Shown here piece after piece: positions 25,581 through 34,888 of a stretch of 64,000 nt of DNA (positions are counted from its first letter, which is position 1; each line of letters begins with the position of its first letter). This stretch comes from Vulcanococcus sp. (GTDB lineage: Bacteria; Cyanobacteriota; Cyanobacteriia; PCC-6307; Cyanobiaceae). Made by a program: the position numbers and the translations under genes. The notes under the pieces are model-generated. The model was not told where the DNA came from, did not search any database, and saw nothing but the letters and a program-made list of their open reading frames with translations. The stretch is from the NCBI GenBank assembly GCA_019264575.1, contig JAHUZV010000025.1, positions 224,916-288,915 of the forward strand, given 5' to 3'.

Positions 25581-27920
25581 ATGCTCCAGGCGGTGACCGG
25601 CACAGCGGCAGCGGCGGCCCTGGACGCACCGTTGCCTGCGGCTTCGCCCCTGGGCCTGCGCTCCATCCACGGCCCTGCGGATTACGGCATTCAGCTGCCG
25701 GAGTGGCTCTGTCGCTGCATCGAGCACGTTCCGCCTGGCGTTGGCGATAGCTGCCCCACTGACGCCGAAGGCCTGTTGGCCGCTGCCTTCCATTTCGCCT
25801 TTCAGCTCCACGACGGCCAGGTGCGGGCCAGCGGGGAGCCCTACATCTGTCATCCCGTTGCCGTCGCCGATCTACTGCGCGACATCGGCGCCAGCGCGGG
25901 CGTGATCGCCGCTGGCTTCCTGCACGACGTTGTGGAAGACACCGACGTCACCCCTGAAGAGATCGAGCAGCACTTCGGCGCTGAGGTGCGCGGGCTGGTG
26001 GAGGGCGTCACCAAGCTCGGTGGGATTCACTTCACCAATAAGACCGAGGCCCAGGCCGAGAACCTGCGGCGCATGTTTCTGGCGATGGCCAGCGATATTC
26101 GCGTGGTATTGGTGAAGCTGGCAGACCGGCTCCACAACATGCGCACCCTCGGTGCGCTCAAGCCCGAGAAGCAGCAGCGCATCGCTCGCGAAACCCGCGA
26201 GATCTACGGCCCGCTCGCCAACCGCCTCGGCATCGGCCGCTTCAAGTGGGAACTGGAGGATCTGGCTTTCAAGATCCTCGAGCCCGAGGCTTACCGCGAT
26301 GTGCAGCAGCAGGTGGCGAGCAAGCGCAGCGACCGCGAGGAGCGCCTGGGCGTCACCGTGCAGTTGCTGCGCGATCGGCTAGCGGCAGTGGGGTTGGCCG
26401 ATTGCGAGGTGAGTGGCCGGCCCAAACACCTCTATGGCATCTGGAGCAAGATGCAGCGCCAGCAAAAGGCGTTCCACGAGATCTACGACGTGGCCGCCCT
26501 GCGGATCATCTGCCCCAATCTCGAAACCTGTTACCGGGCCCTGGCAGTGGTGCACGACACCTTCCGCCCGATCCCCGGCCGCTTCAAGGACTACATCGGT
26601 CTGCCGAAACCCAACGGCTACCAGTCGCTGCATACGGCGGTGATCGGTCGCCATCGGCCGATTGAAGTGCAGATTCGCACCGCTGAAATGCACCGCGTGG
26701 CGGAATTCGGCATCGCCGCCCACTGGAAATACAAGGAGGGCGGATCTCCTGCAGCCACCGGCGCCGATGCGGAGCGCTTCAACTGGCTGCGCCAGCTGGT
26801 GGATTGGCAGAAGGATGGCGTCGGTGACGACAGCAGCGACTTCCTGCGCTCGATCAAGGAAGACCTCTTTGATGAGGAGGTGTTCGTGTTCACCCCCAAG
26901 GGTGATGTGGTGGGCCTGAGGAAAGGCTCCACCGCGGTGGATTTCGCCTATCGCATTCACTCGGAGGTGGGCAATCACTGCCAGGGCGTGCGTATCAACG
27001 ACCGCCTTTCACCCCTGGCCACGCCGCTGCAAAACGGCGACTTTGTGCAGGTGGTGACCTCAAAATCTGCGCACCCCAGCCTCGATTGGTTGAATTTTGT
27101 GGCCACTCCTACGGCCCGCAATCGCATCCGCCAGTGGTACAAGAAGAGCCACCGCGAGGAGAACATTCAGCGCGGCACGTCGATGCTGGAGCGCGAGTTG
27201 GGTCGCGATGGTTTCGACGCCCTGCTACACGGCGAGGCGATGGCCAAGGTGGCCCGCCGCTGCAATCTCGTGGCCACCGAAGATCTCTTGGCCGCCATCG
27301 GTTTTGGTGGCGTCACCCTGCATCAGGTGCTCAATCGCCTGCGGGAGGAGTTGCGCCTGGCCTCTGCCGAGGCGCAGCCGGTGCTCAGCAACGAAGAGCT
27401 GGCCCGCAAGGTGGAAGCGCAGGGGGCGGCTGCCCCGGTGGCTCCTGTTAGCACCCATGGCGAAGCGAGCCCGATCCTGGGCTTAGAGGGCCTGGAATAC
27501 CGACTGGGCGGTTGCTGCAGCCCTCTTCCTGGCGAAGCGATCGTGGGCACCGTGGCTCTCGGGAACCACGGCATCACCATTCACCGCCAGGATTGCGCCA
27601 ATCTCAGCGCCGTGCCGGTGGAGCGCCGCTTGCCGGTGCAATGGAATCCGCAGGCTGCCGAAGCGTTGCGCCGCCGCTACCCCGTGCAGCTGCGCATCGA
27701 GGTTCTCGATCGCGTGGGTGTGCTCAAAGACATCCTCACGCGCCTCTCGGATCACCGCATCAACGTGAGTGATGCGCGGGTGCGTACGAATCCCGGTAAG
27801 CCCGCCCGCATCGATCTGCGGGTGGAGCTGCAGAGCGCCCACCAGCTGCGCGACACCATGGATCAGATCCGCTCCATGGCAGACGTGCTCGATATCGCCC
27901 GCACCGGCATCGGTTCGTGA
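25581..27920 (+). CDS. spoT: Bifunctional (p)ppGpp synthetase/hydrolase (Rel/SpoT)
   Basis: Makes and degrades the stringent-response alarmone. The 779-residue chain has an HD hydrolase domain (ICHPVAVADLL, FLHDVVEDT with H115-D116), a synthetase domain (GRPKHLYGIWSKMQ, FKDYIGLPKPNGYQSLHTAV, EVQIRTAEMHRVAEFGIAAHWKYK), a TGS domain (DEEVFVFTPKGDVV), a zinc-finger-like GCCSPLPGE segment, and a C-terminal ACT domain (VQLRIEVLDRVGVLKDILTR). Both catalytic parts look intact, so it is probably the only long Rel of the cell. ATG 25581 gives the normal length. The stop overlaps the ClC gene start by four bases. Confidence 0.95.
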   Translation: MLQAVTGTAAAAALDAPLPAASPLGLRSIHGPADYGIQLPEWLCRCIEHVPPGVGDSCPTDAEGLLAAAFHFAFQLHDGQVRASGEPYICHPVAVADLLRDIGASAGVIAAGFLHDVVEDTDVTPEEIEQHFGAEVRGLVEGVTKLGGIHFTNKTEAQAENLRRMFLAMASDIRVVLVKLADRLHNMRTLGALKPEKQQRIARETREIYGPLANRLGIGRFKWELEDLAFKILEPEAYRDVQQQVASKRSDREERLGVTVQLLRDRLAAVGLADCEVSGRPKHLYGIWSKMQRQQKAFHEIYDVAALRIICPNLETCYRALAVVHDTFRPIPGRFKDYIGLPKPNGYQSLHTAVIGRHRPIEVQIRTAEMHRVAEFGIAAHWKYKEGGSPAATGADAERFNWLRQLVDWQKDGVGDDSSDFLRSIKEDLFDEEVFVFTPKGDVVGLRKGSTAVDFAYRIHSEVGNHCQGVRINDRLSPLATPLQNGDFVQVVTSKSAHPSLDWLNFVATPTARNRIRQWYKKSHREENIQRGTSMLERELGRDGFDALLHGEAMAKVARRCNLVATEDLLAAIGFGGVTLHQVLNRLREELRLASAEAQPVLSNEELARKVEAQGAAAPVAPVSTHGEASPILGLEGLEYRLGGCCSPLPGEAIVGTVALGNHGITIHRQDCANLSAVPVERRLPVQWNPQAAEALRRRYPVQLRIEVLDRVGVLKDILTRLSDHRINVSDARVRTNPGKPARIDLRVELQSAHQLRDTMDQIRSMADVLDIARTGIGS

Positions 27921-29185
27921 ATCGGCGTCACAACGCTCTCGTGGCGTTGCTGATTTGGCTCGGGCTGGGGTTGTTGCTGGGGCTGGCGGAGTGGCCCTAT
28001 CAGCTGCTCTCCGAATTGGGTTTTGTGCTGCAGCGGCGCCTGTGGCTGCAGGCCCAGGCTCCCCATGGGCCGGCGGCTGCGCTGGTGTTTGTGGGCACCT
28101 TCGCGATGCTTTGGCTGGCTTGGGGGCCGCTGGCTCGGGGTCGAGGTGGTGGCCTCACGCCGGTGCTGGCGCTGCAGCGCAGCCCCAGCGATGTCTCCAC
28201 GCCCAACCCCGCCCTGGAGCGGCTTGAGCTGGGGGTTCAGCTGCGGCGGTTGCCGTTGATCGCCTTGACCCACGTGGCTGGGCTCACCGTTGGCGTGGAA
28301 TCACCTTCCGCGGCGTTGGGCGCTTCGCTGCTGTTGGCCGTGCGGCGCCGTTGGCCTCAGGTCCAGGCCTGGGCTGCCTTGCCGATTCCCTTGCTGGCTG
28401 CCATCGGTGGCGGCGCTGGCTTGGGGGCGGCCTTTCGTTCACCGCTGTTGGGTGTGGCCTATGCGATCGAAGAGCTCAGCTGCGAGAAGGGTTTGTCGTT
28501 GGTCGTGCCCACGCTCTTGCTCGCCGGCAGTGGCGCCGTGGTGGCCACCACCCTCGGCCAGCCAGCCCGGCTCGCGGGTCTGAACCTTGGCTTGCTGGAC
28601 AGCGCTGTTTGGCCCTGGGCGCTGTTGATCACGGTGCTGGGGGCGGGCTTCGGGGCGCTGTTTGTGCGGTTATTGATCCCTTTGGCCCATGGGCTGGCGG
28701 CTCACCTTCGCAATCAGCGCATCAGGGCCGCGGTGCTCGTGGCGGCACTGCTCACGCTCCTGGCTTGGATCAGCGGTGGCCTGAGCCTCAACGATGGCTC
28801 GCTCTCGCTGGCCGCGGCGCTCCAGGGTGATGGCGGCGGCTCGCTGAGCACCTTGCTCTGGCGCTTTCTGGCGTCGCTGCTCAGCATTGCCGCTGGCGCC
28901 CCAGGCGGCCTGATGCACGACACGATGACGCTCGGTGCCTTGCTGGCCAGCCCGCTCACGGGGCTGCCTGCAGAGGCCCGCGCCCAGCTGGCGGCCATCG
29001 GTGCAGCTGCCTTATTCGCCGCCGCCAACCGCACGCCGTTGTTCTGCGCATTGTTCGTGTTCACGCTGCAGGGCGACCCCCAGCTATTGGTGCCGTTGCT
29101 GCTCGCCAGCGCCATCAGCGCAGCGCTGGCCGAGCCGTGGCGCGGCAGCACCTGGAATGAAGCGCAGCTGGCGGCATCGTCCTGA
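27917..29185 (+). CDS. ClC-family chloride channel/transporter
   Basis: A 422-residue, roughly ten-helix membrane protein. ClC landmarks are recognisable but divergent: GRGGGLTPVL in the place of GSGIP, VGVESPSAALGASLL for the GREGP selectivity segment with the gating Glu kept, AAFRSPLLGVAYAIEEL, and GAPGGLMHDTMTLGALL for the GxFxP region. It likely moves anions across the plasma or thylakoid membrane; channel or H+ antiporter cannot be decided. No CBS domains. GTG start overlaps the rel stop. Confidence 0.85.
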   Translation: MNRRHNALVALLIWLGLGLLLGLAEWPYQLLSELGFVLQRRLWLQAQAPHGPAAALVFVGTFAMLWLAWGPLARGRGGGLTPVLALQRSPSDVSTPNPALERLELGVQLRRLPLIALTHVAGLTVGVESPSAALGASLLLAVRRRWPQVQAWAALPIPLLAAIGGGAGLGAAFRSPLLGVAYAIEELSCEKGLSLVVPTLLLAGSGAVVATTLGQPARLAGLNLGLLDSAVWPWALLITVLGAGFGALFVRLLIPLAHGLAAHLRNQRIRAAVLVAALLTLLAWISGGLSLNDGSLSLAAALQGDGGGSLSTLLWRFLASLLSIAAGAPGGLMHDTMTLGALLASPLTGLPAEARAQLAAIGAAALFAAANRTPLFCALFVFTLQGDPQLLVPLLLASAISAALAEPWRGSTWNEAQLAASS

Positions 29186-29272
29186 TCCGCCAACACAACT
29201 TGGTGCTGGTGGCCTGCACTACAGCTGCCGGCGATCACAGCTCCTACGACGGGGTGACGCGCAGCCGATGCC

Positions 29273-29461
29273 ATGACCTCCGAACAGGCCGCTCAACTGA
29301 TCGACGACACCCTGGATCTGGTGCATCAGCGGTTGATCTCGCTGGAGCACGAGCAGCAAACCCAGGCACATAAGGCCCTCACCGAAGAGTTCCGCGAGTG
29401 GCGCCATCCCAGCGGGGGGCACATCGACCTGATGGTTTGCCCGGGATTCCCGCCGAGCTGA
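29273..29461 (+). CDS. Small conserved-looking protein, function unknown
   Basis: A 62-residue ORF between the ClC gene and mnmE on the same strand. The product is acidic and helical at the start (EQAAQLIDDTLDLVHQRLISLEHEQQTQAH), then EEFREWRHPSGGHIDLMVCPGFPPS. No signal or membrane segment. The amino-acid make-up is protein-like rather than the Arg/Pro/Ala-rich bias of shadow frames in this genome, which is the main reason to accept it. No clear ribosome-binding site before the ATG. Confidence 0.6.
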   Translation: MTSEQAAQLIDDTLDLVHQRLISLEHEQQTQAHKALTEEFREWRHPSGGHIDLMVCPGFPPS

Positions 29462-29507
29462 GGGTTGTCGCCCCGGGGGACACTGGAGGCATCGCCTGCC
29501 TCCCGCC

Positions 29508-30866
29508 TTGCCGGACGACACCATTGCTGCTGTGGCTACGGCTATTGCCCCCGGCGAGGGCAGCGTGGCGATCGTGCGGCTCTCGGGTCCTGAAGCGGAA
29601 GCCATTGGTCAACGCCTGTTTGTCACCCCTGGGGATCAGCCCTGGGAGAGCCACCGGGTGCTCTACGGCCATGTGTGCGATCCCGCCAGCGGCGAGCGCG
29701 TGGATGAAGCGCTGCTGCTGTTGATGCGGGCGCCCCGCAGCTTCACCCGCGAAACGGTGGTGGAGTTCCACTGCCATGGCGGCCTGATCAGCGTGCAGCG
29801 GGTGCTGGAGCTGGTGCTCGCCAGCGGTGCCCGTCGCGCCCTGCCTGGCGAGTTCAGCCAGCGGGCGTTCCTAAATGGTCGGCTGGATCTCACCCGCGCC
29901 GAGGCGATCAGCGAGCTGGTGACGGCCCGCAGCCGCCGTGCAGCCCAGTTGGCGATGGCGGGTCTCGATGGAGGCATGCAGGCCCGGATTGGTGCATTGC
30001 GGGAGCGGCTGCTGGATCAGCTGGCGGAGCTGGAGGCGAGGGTGGATTTCGAGGAGGATCTGCCGCCCCTGGATGGTGATGCCGTGGCCGCTGAGTTGGC
30101 CGCGGTGCAAGCCGAGCTGGAGCAGTTGGTGGCGGATGGCGAGCGCGGCCAGCTGCTGCGCGATGGCCTGCGCGTGGCGATCGTGGGTCGCCCGAATGTG
30201 GGCAAATCCAGCCTGTTGAACCGGCTCAGCTGCACCGAGCGGGCCATCGTGACCGATCTGCCCGGCACCACCCGTGATCTGGTGGAGAGTGAGCTGGTGC
30301 TTCACGGCGTGCCGCTCACCTTGCTCGACACGGCTGGCATCCGATCCACCAGCGATCGGGTGGAGCAGATCGGGATTCAGCGCAGCCGCTCTGCCCTGAA
30401 GTCTGCCGATGCGGTGCTGCTGCTGTTTGACCTCAGCGTTGGCTGGTGCGACGACGACGCAGCCCTGCGTGAGCTGGTGCCCGATGGGGTGCCTCTGCTG
30501 GTGGTGGGCAACAAGGCCGATCAGCTCAAGGCTGATGCCAGCTCTGCGTCAGCTCCGGCGGATGTGTGCATCAGTGCCCTCACGGGTGCGGGGGAGAGCG
30601 AGCTGGTGGCGCAGCTGCTGACCCGCTGCGGCCACAGCGATCCGCAGGGTGTGCAGTTGGCCCTCAACCGCCGCCAGCAGGATCTGGCCGCGGCGGCGGC
30701 GGTGAGCCTCGGCGCCAGCCTGGAGGCAGCCCGGCAACAGCTGCCTTGGGATTTCTGGACCATTGATCTGCGCGCCGCCGTACGGGCCCTGGGGGAGATC
30801 ACCGGCGAAGAGGTCAGCGAAGCGGTGCTCGATCGGGTGTTTTCCCGCTTCTGCATCGGTAAATAA
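29508..30866 (+). CDS. mnmE: tRNA modification GTPase MnmE
   Basis: With MnmG, installs the carboxymethylaminomethyl group on U34 of certain tRNAs. The 452-residue chain has the N-terminal tetrahydrofolate-binding domain (IAPGEGSVAIVRLSG, SFTRETVVEFHCHGG), a helical domain, and the embedded G domain: G1 GRPNVGKSSLLN (about 227), the switch TTRD, G3 DTAGIRST, G4 NKAD. It ends in the invariant FCIGK. The start is TTG; it gives the normal N-terminus and no ATG is available there. Confidence 0.95.
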   Translation: MPDDTIAAVATAIAPGEGSVAIVRLSGPEAEAIGQRLFVTPGDQPWESHRVLYGHVCDPASGERVDEALLLLMRAPRSFTRETVVEFHCHGGLISVQRVLELVLASGARRALPGEFSQRAFLNGRLDLTRAEAISELVTARSRRAAQLAMAGLDGGMQARIGALRERLLDQLAELEARVDFEEDLPPLDGDAVAAELAAVQAELEQLVADGERGQLLRDGLRVAIVGRPNVGKSSLLNRLSCTERAIVTDLPGTTRDLVESELVLHGVPLTLLDTAGIRSTSDRVEQIGIQRSRSALKSADAVLLLFDLSVGWCDDDAALRELVPDGVPLLVVGNKADQLKADASSASAPADVCISALTGAGESELVAQLLTRCGHSDPQGVQLALNRRQQDLAAAAAVSLGASLEAARQQLPWDFWTIDLRAAVRALGEITGEEVSEAVLDRVFSRFCIGK

Positions 30867-30915
30867 CCCCGCAAGGCCTGCCGCCTGACAATGGGGGCAC
30901 GACACGGCGTCTTCC

Positions 30916-31032
30916 ATGGCTGATCCACTGGCTGGGCTGAGTCCCTCGCAGCAGGCGCAGTTGCGGTTGCTGTGTTGGGGGGCCTCGCCTTCGATGGAGG
31001 CTCTGGAGTTGTCTGGCAGCCAATGGCTCTGA
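30916..31032 (+). CDS. Possible 38-residue small protein coupled to nadC
   Basis: ATG 30916 opens a 38-codon frame (MADPLAGLSPSQQAQLRLL... ELSGSQWL) whose TGA at 31030-31032 shares its A with the nadC ATG at 31032 (TGATG). That stop-start overlap is the usual sign of translational coupling, and the composition is protein-like. It is short, has no clear Shine-Dalgarno, and I recognise no family. It could equally be a leader peptide regulating nadC, or chance. Confidence 0.4.
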   Translation: MADPLAGLSPSQQAQLRLLCWGASPSMEALELSGSQWL

Positions 31033-31898
31033 TGGCCGTCTCTCTGGCTCTCACCCCTCAGCTCCGAGCGCAGCTTCAGGCCTGGCTTGCGGAGGATCTG
31101 GGCCGCGGCGATCTCAGCGCTCCAGCCCTGCAGGGTTGTGAGGGCCGGGCGCACTGGATCGCCAAAGCTGAAGGGCGCTTCTGTGGGGGTGTGCTGCTGG
31201 AGCCGTTGCTGCATCAGCTCGATCCCACGGCCCAGGTGCGGTTGCTGGTGGCTGAAGGTGAGCCGGTAATGCCGGGGCAGCGCTTGCTGGAGCTGGCGGG
31301 TTCTGCAGCGGCGTTGGTGGCGGTGGAGCGCACGGCTCTCAACTTGGCCATGCGGCTCTCGGGCATCGCCACAGCCACGGCCGCTCTGGTGGCGGAGCTG
31401 GCTGGCACCGGGGTCCAGTTGGCCGACACCCGCAAGACCACGCCCGGCCTGCGGGTGTTGGAGAAATACGCGGTGCGCTGCGGTGGTGGTGTGAACCACC
31501 GCATGGGCCTCGACGATGCCGCCATGCTCAAGGAAAACCATCTGGCCTGGGCTGGTGGCGTGCGTGCGGCGGTGGCGGCGGTGCAGGCCTCAGCCCCCTG
31601 GCCGGCTCGGGTGATCGTGGAGGCGGAAACCGAGCAGCAGGCCCGCGAAGCGGTCGAGGCCGGTGCCGATGGGGTGCTGCTGGATGAGTTCAGCCCTGAG
31701 GCGTTGCTGGCGCTGGTGCCGCAGTTGCGCCAGCGCGCCGCCTCCCGTGCTGGCGCCGCTCCGGTGGTGCTTGAGGCATCTGGGGTGCAGCTCGAGCAGC
31801 TGGCGGCCTACGCCGCCACCGGGATCGATCTGATCTCCACGAGTGCGCCGGTCACCCGCAGCCGTTGGCTGGATCTGAGCATGCGCTTCGACGCTTGA
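31032..31898 (+). CDS. nadC: Nicotinate-nucleotide pyrophosphorylase (quinolinate PRTase)
   Basis: Converts quinolinate and PRPP to nicotinate mononucleotide in NAD synthesis. The 288-residue chain has the N-terminal LAEDLGRGDLSAPAL, the RTALNLAMRLSGIAT helix, DTRKTTPGLRVLEKYAVRCGGGVNHRMGL (quinolinate/PRPP site) and the late LEASGVQLEQLAAYAATGIDLIS. ATG 31032 gives the usual length; ATG 31023 is three codons longer and equally in frame. Confidence 0.95.
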   Translation: MAVSLALTPQLRAQLQAWLAEDLGRGDLSAPALQGCEGRAHWIAKAEGRFCGGVLLEPLLHQLDPTAQVRLLVAEGEPVMPGQRLLELAGSAAALVAVERTALNLAMRLSGIATATAALVAELAGTGVQLADTRKTTPGLRVLEKYAVRCGGGVNHRMGLDDAAMLKENHLAWAGGVRAAVAAVQASAPWPARVIVEAETEQQAREAVEAGADGVLLDEFSPEALLALVPQLRQRAASRAGAAPVVLEASGVQLEQLAAYAATGIDLISTSAPVTRSRWLDLSMRFDA

Positions 31899-31920
31899 GC
31901 ATCAGCACCGAGAGAGATGA

Positions 31921-31954
31921 TCAGGAGCAGACGTCCCGCATCGGCGGCTCCTGA
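31921..31954 (+). repeat. Perfect 8-bp inverted repeat just upstream of argS
   Basis: TCAGGAGC (31921-31928) and GCTCCTGA (31947-31954) are perfect reverse complements separated by 18 bases, and the second arm ends five bases before the argS ATG. The mRNA could fold so that the initiation region is masked. No T-run, so not a terminator. Confidence 0.5.
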
Positions 31955-31959
31955 AGTCC

Positions 31960-33759
31960 ATGCTGCGCATCGCTGAAACCCTGGAAAGCCAGCTGCGCGC
32001 AGCGATGGAGCGGGCTTTCCCCGATGCCGCCGCTGCGGCCCGGCAGGCAGGGCCCGGCCTTGATCCCCAGCTAGCCCCCGCCAGCAAACCGGAATTCGGC
32101 GACTTTCAGGCCAACGGCGCTCTCCCACTCGCCAAACCGCTGGCGCAGCCGCCGCGCAAGATCGCCGAAGCGGTGCTGGAGCAGCTCAAGGCTGATCCAG
32201 CCTTTACCGAGCTCTGCCAAGAGCCACAGATTGCTGGCCCAGGCTTCATCAACCTCACGCTGAGGCCTGAGCGGTTGGCGACGGAGGTGCAGGCGCGGCT
32301 GGGTGATCAGCGCCTGGGGGTGCCGGCGGCGGAGCAGGGGGCGCCGGTGGTGGTGGATTTCTCCAGCCCCAACATCGCCAAGGAGATGCATGTGGGGCAC
32401 CTGCGCTCCACGATTATTGGCGACTCGTTGGCGCGGGTGCTGGAGTTCCGCGGCCATCCGGTGCTGCGGCTCAACCATGTGGGCGATTGGGGTACCCAGT
32501 TCGGGATGCTGATCACCCACCTCAAGCAGGTGGCTCCCGAGGCCCTCAACACCGCCGATGCCGTGGATCTCGGCGATCTGGTGGCCTTCTATCGGCAGGC
32601 CAAGCAGCGCTTCGACGAGGACGAAGCCTTCCAAACAACTTCCCGCGAGGAGGTAGTGAAGCTGCAGGGGGGCGATCCGGTGTCGCTCCAGGCCTGGGGC
32701 CTGCTCTGCGATCAGAGCCGGCGTGAGTTCCAGAAGATCTACGACCGGCTCGACATTCGCCTCAGCGAGCGCGGCGAATCCTTCTACAACCCCTACTTGG
32801 AGAGCGTCGTTGCCGATCTCGACGCCGCAGGTCTGCTCGTCGTGGACGACGGCGCCCGCTGCGTGTTCCTCGAAGGTGTCAGCGGTAAGGACGGCAAACC
32901 GCTGCCGGTGATCGTGCAGAAGAGCGATGGCGGCTTCAATTACGCCACCACCGACCTGGCGGCGATTCGCTACCGCTTCGGTTCTGCCCCTGAGGGTGAC
33001 GGCGCCCGCCGCGTGATCTATGTGACCGATGCCGGCCAGGCCAACCACTTCGCCGGCGTGTTTCAGGTGGCCCGCCGTGCCGGCTGGCTGCCGGAGGACG
33101 GCCGGCTGGAGCATGTGCCCTTCGGCTTGGTGCAGGGCGAAGACGGGAAGAAGCTCAAAACCCGCGCTGGCGACACGGTGCGTCTGCGCGATCTGCTCGA
33201 TGAGGCGGTGGAGCGCGCCGAAACCGATCTGCGCCGTCGCCTCGAGGAAGAGGGCCGCAGCGAAGACGAATCCTTCATCCAGCATGTGGCCACCACCGTG
33301 GGTCTGGCGGCGGTGAAGTACGCCGACCTCAGCCAGAACCGGATCACCAACTACCAGTTCAGCTTTGACCGGATGCTGGCGCTGCAGGGCAACACCGCGC
33401 CCTATCTGCTCTATGCGGTGGTGCGGATCGCGGGCATCGCCCGCAAGGGTGGTGATCTCGAGGCCGGTGCCGGCAGTGAGCCCCTGCACTTCGCCGAGCC
33501 GCAGGAGTGGGCACTGGTGCGGGAGCTGCTCAAGTTCGACGCCGTGATCGCTGAGGTGGAGGAGGAGCTGCTGCCCAACCGCTTGTGCACCTATCTGTTC
33601 GAGCTCAGCCAGGTGTTCAACCGCTTCTACGACCAGGTGTCGGTGCTCAAGGCCGAAGAGCCTGCCCGTTCCTCACGCCTGGCCCTCTGCCGCCTCACCG
33701 CCGACACCCTCAAACTGGGGCTGGGCCTGCTGGGCATTCCCACCCTGGAGCGCATGTGA
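31960..33759 (+). CDS. argS: Arginyl-tRNA synthetase
   Basis: Class I synthetase of 599 residues. N-terminal tRNA-contact domain, then the HIGH-type motif in [21 protein letters not shown], the arginine pocket [37 protein letters not shown], and the degenerate KMSKS region [18 protein letters not shown]. The C-terminal anticodon-binding domain includes [17 protein letters not shown] and ends [10 protein letters not shown], which is family-typical. Preceded by the inverted repeat above; hisC-like gene follows after four bases. Confidence 0.96.
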   Translation: MLRIAETLESQLRAAMERAFPDAAAAARQAGPGLDPQLAPASKPEFGDFQANGALPLAKPLAQPPRKIAEAVLEQLKADPAFTELCQEPQIAGPGFINLTLRPERLATEVQARLGDQRLGVPAAEQGAPVVVDFSSPNIAKEMHVGHLRSTIIGDSLARVLEFRGHPVLRLNHVGDWGTQFGMLITHLKQVAPEALNTADAVDLGDLVAFYRQAKQRFDEDEAFQTTSREEVVKLQGGDPVSLQAWGLLCDQSRREFQKIYDRLDIRLSERGESFYNPYLESVVADLDAAGLLVVDDGARCVFLEGVSGKDGKPLPVIVQKSDGGFNYATTDLAAIRYRFGSAPEGDGARRVIYVTDAGQANHFAGVFQVARRAGWLPEDGRLEHVPFGLVQGEDGKKLKTRAGDTVRLRDLLDEAVERAETDLRRRLEEEGRSEDESFIQHVATTVGLAAVKYADLSQNRITNYQFSFDRMLALQGNTAPYLLYAVVRIAGIARKGGDLEAGAGSEPLHFAEPQEWALVRELLKFDAVIAEVEEELLPNRLCTYLFELSQVFNRFYDQVSVLKAEEPARSSRLALCRLTADTLKLGLGLLGIPTLERM

Positions 33760-33763
33760 TCCG

Positions 33764-34885
33764 ATGACGGCAGACCGCACCGCCCTCGACCGGCTGTCTC
33801 CAGAACCTCCGTTCCCCAGCCCGCGCCCTGAGGTGGAGAGCCTGCATGCCTACAGCGCGCCGCTGGAGGGCAGGCGCCAGATGCTGCGGCTCGACTTCAA
33901 CGAGAACACCATCGGCCCCAGCCCGAAGGTGGTGGAGGCGTTGCGGGCGATTCCCGCTGATCACATCGCCATCTACCCCGAATACGACGGCTTAAAGGAG
34001 GCGGTGATCGCCAATCTCGGCCTGCCGTTGCAGCCCGACCAGGTGGGCCTGTTCAACGGCGTAGATGCGGCAATCCACGCCATCTTTCATGCCTATGGCG
34101 ACCGGGGGGAGACGTTGCTCACCACATCGCCCACTTTTGGCTACTACACGCCCTGTGCCCAGATGCAGGGCATGGCGATCGAGCCCATTCCCTACGAGGG
34201 CGAGGCGTTCGCCTTCCCGCTGGAGCGGATCCGCAACGCCCTGCAAAGCGGCCCCCGCCTGCTGCTGATCTGCAATCCCAACAACCCCACCGGCACCCGC
34301 CTGGCACCAGAGCGGATTCTTGGGTTGGCGGCTGCCGCCCCGCAGACCCTGGTGGTGGTGGATGAGCTCTATGAGGCCTTCACCGGCGACAGCGTGCTGC
34401 CCTTGGCGGATTTCAGCGCTGTGCCCAACCTGCTCGTGCTGCGCTCCCTCGCCAAGACGGCCGGCCTGGCGGGCCTGCGCATCGGCTTCGCCATCGGTCA
34501 TGCCGCTGTGGTGGATCGCATCAGCCGCGTCACCGGTCCCTACGACATCAACAGCTTCGCCGTCACCGCCGCCTTCGCGGCCCTCAGCGATCAGGCCTAT
34601 GTGGATGACTACGTGGCCGAGGTGATCCAGGCCCGAGCCTGGATGGGTGAACAGCTGCGTGCGGCCGGCGTGCGCCACCACGTGGAGGGCGGTAACTACC
34701 TGCTGATTTGGCCCAAGGGCGATCCGGCTGCGGTTGATCAGGCCCTGCGGGAGGCCGGCATCTTGGTGCGGGCGATGAGCGGAAAACCTCTCATCGATGG
34801 CTCCCTGCGGGTGAGCATCGGCACGCTGGATCAGATGCAGCGCTTCTGGGCTGCTTACCAGCGCATTGAGGGGCTTGCGGCCTGA
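33764..34885 (+). CDS. hisC: Histidinol-phosphate aminotransferase-like enzyme
   Basis: A 373-residue fold-type I PLP aminotransferase. Seen: LRLDFNENTIGPSPKVVEAL at the N-terminus, IAIYPEYDG, FNGVDAAIHAIFHAYGDRGE, LLLICNPNNPTGT, VVVDELYEAF (Asp for PLP nitrogen) and the Schiff-base Lys in LRSLAKTAGLAGLRIGF, with a C-terminal LRVSIGT Arg. HisC converts imidazole-acetol phosphate to histidinol phosphate. CobD-like or aromatic aminotransferase activity is an alternative because HisC paralogues are common. It follows argS by four bases, suggesting one transcript. Confidence 0.85.
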   Translation: MTADRTALDRLSPEPPFPSPRPEVESLHAYSAPLEGRRQMLRLDFNENTIGPSPKVVEALRAIPADHIAIYPEYDGLKEAVIANLGLPLQPDQVGLFNGVDAAIHAIFHAYGDRGETLLTTSPTFGYYTPCAQMQGMAIEPIPYEGEAFAFPLERIRNALQSGPRLLLICNPNNPTGTRLAPERILGLAAAAPQTLVVVDELYEAFTGDSVLPLADFSAVPNLLVLRSLAKTAGLAGLRIGFAIGHAAVVDRISRVTGPYDINSFAVTAAFAALSDQAYVDDYVAEVIQARAWMGEQLRAAGVRHHVEGGNYLLIWPKGDPAAVDQALREAGILVRAMSGKPLIDGSLRVSIGTLDQMQRFWAAYQRIEGLAA

Positions 34886-34888
34886 GGC

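Noticed and set aside
32071-33489. A 472-codon frame antisense to argS
   Set aside because: Same shadow bias; argS is intact with its HIGH motif and typical C-terminus.
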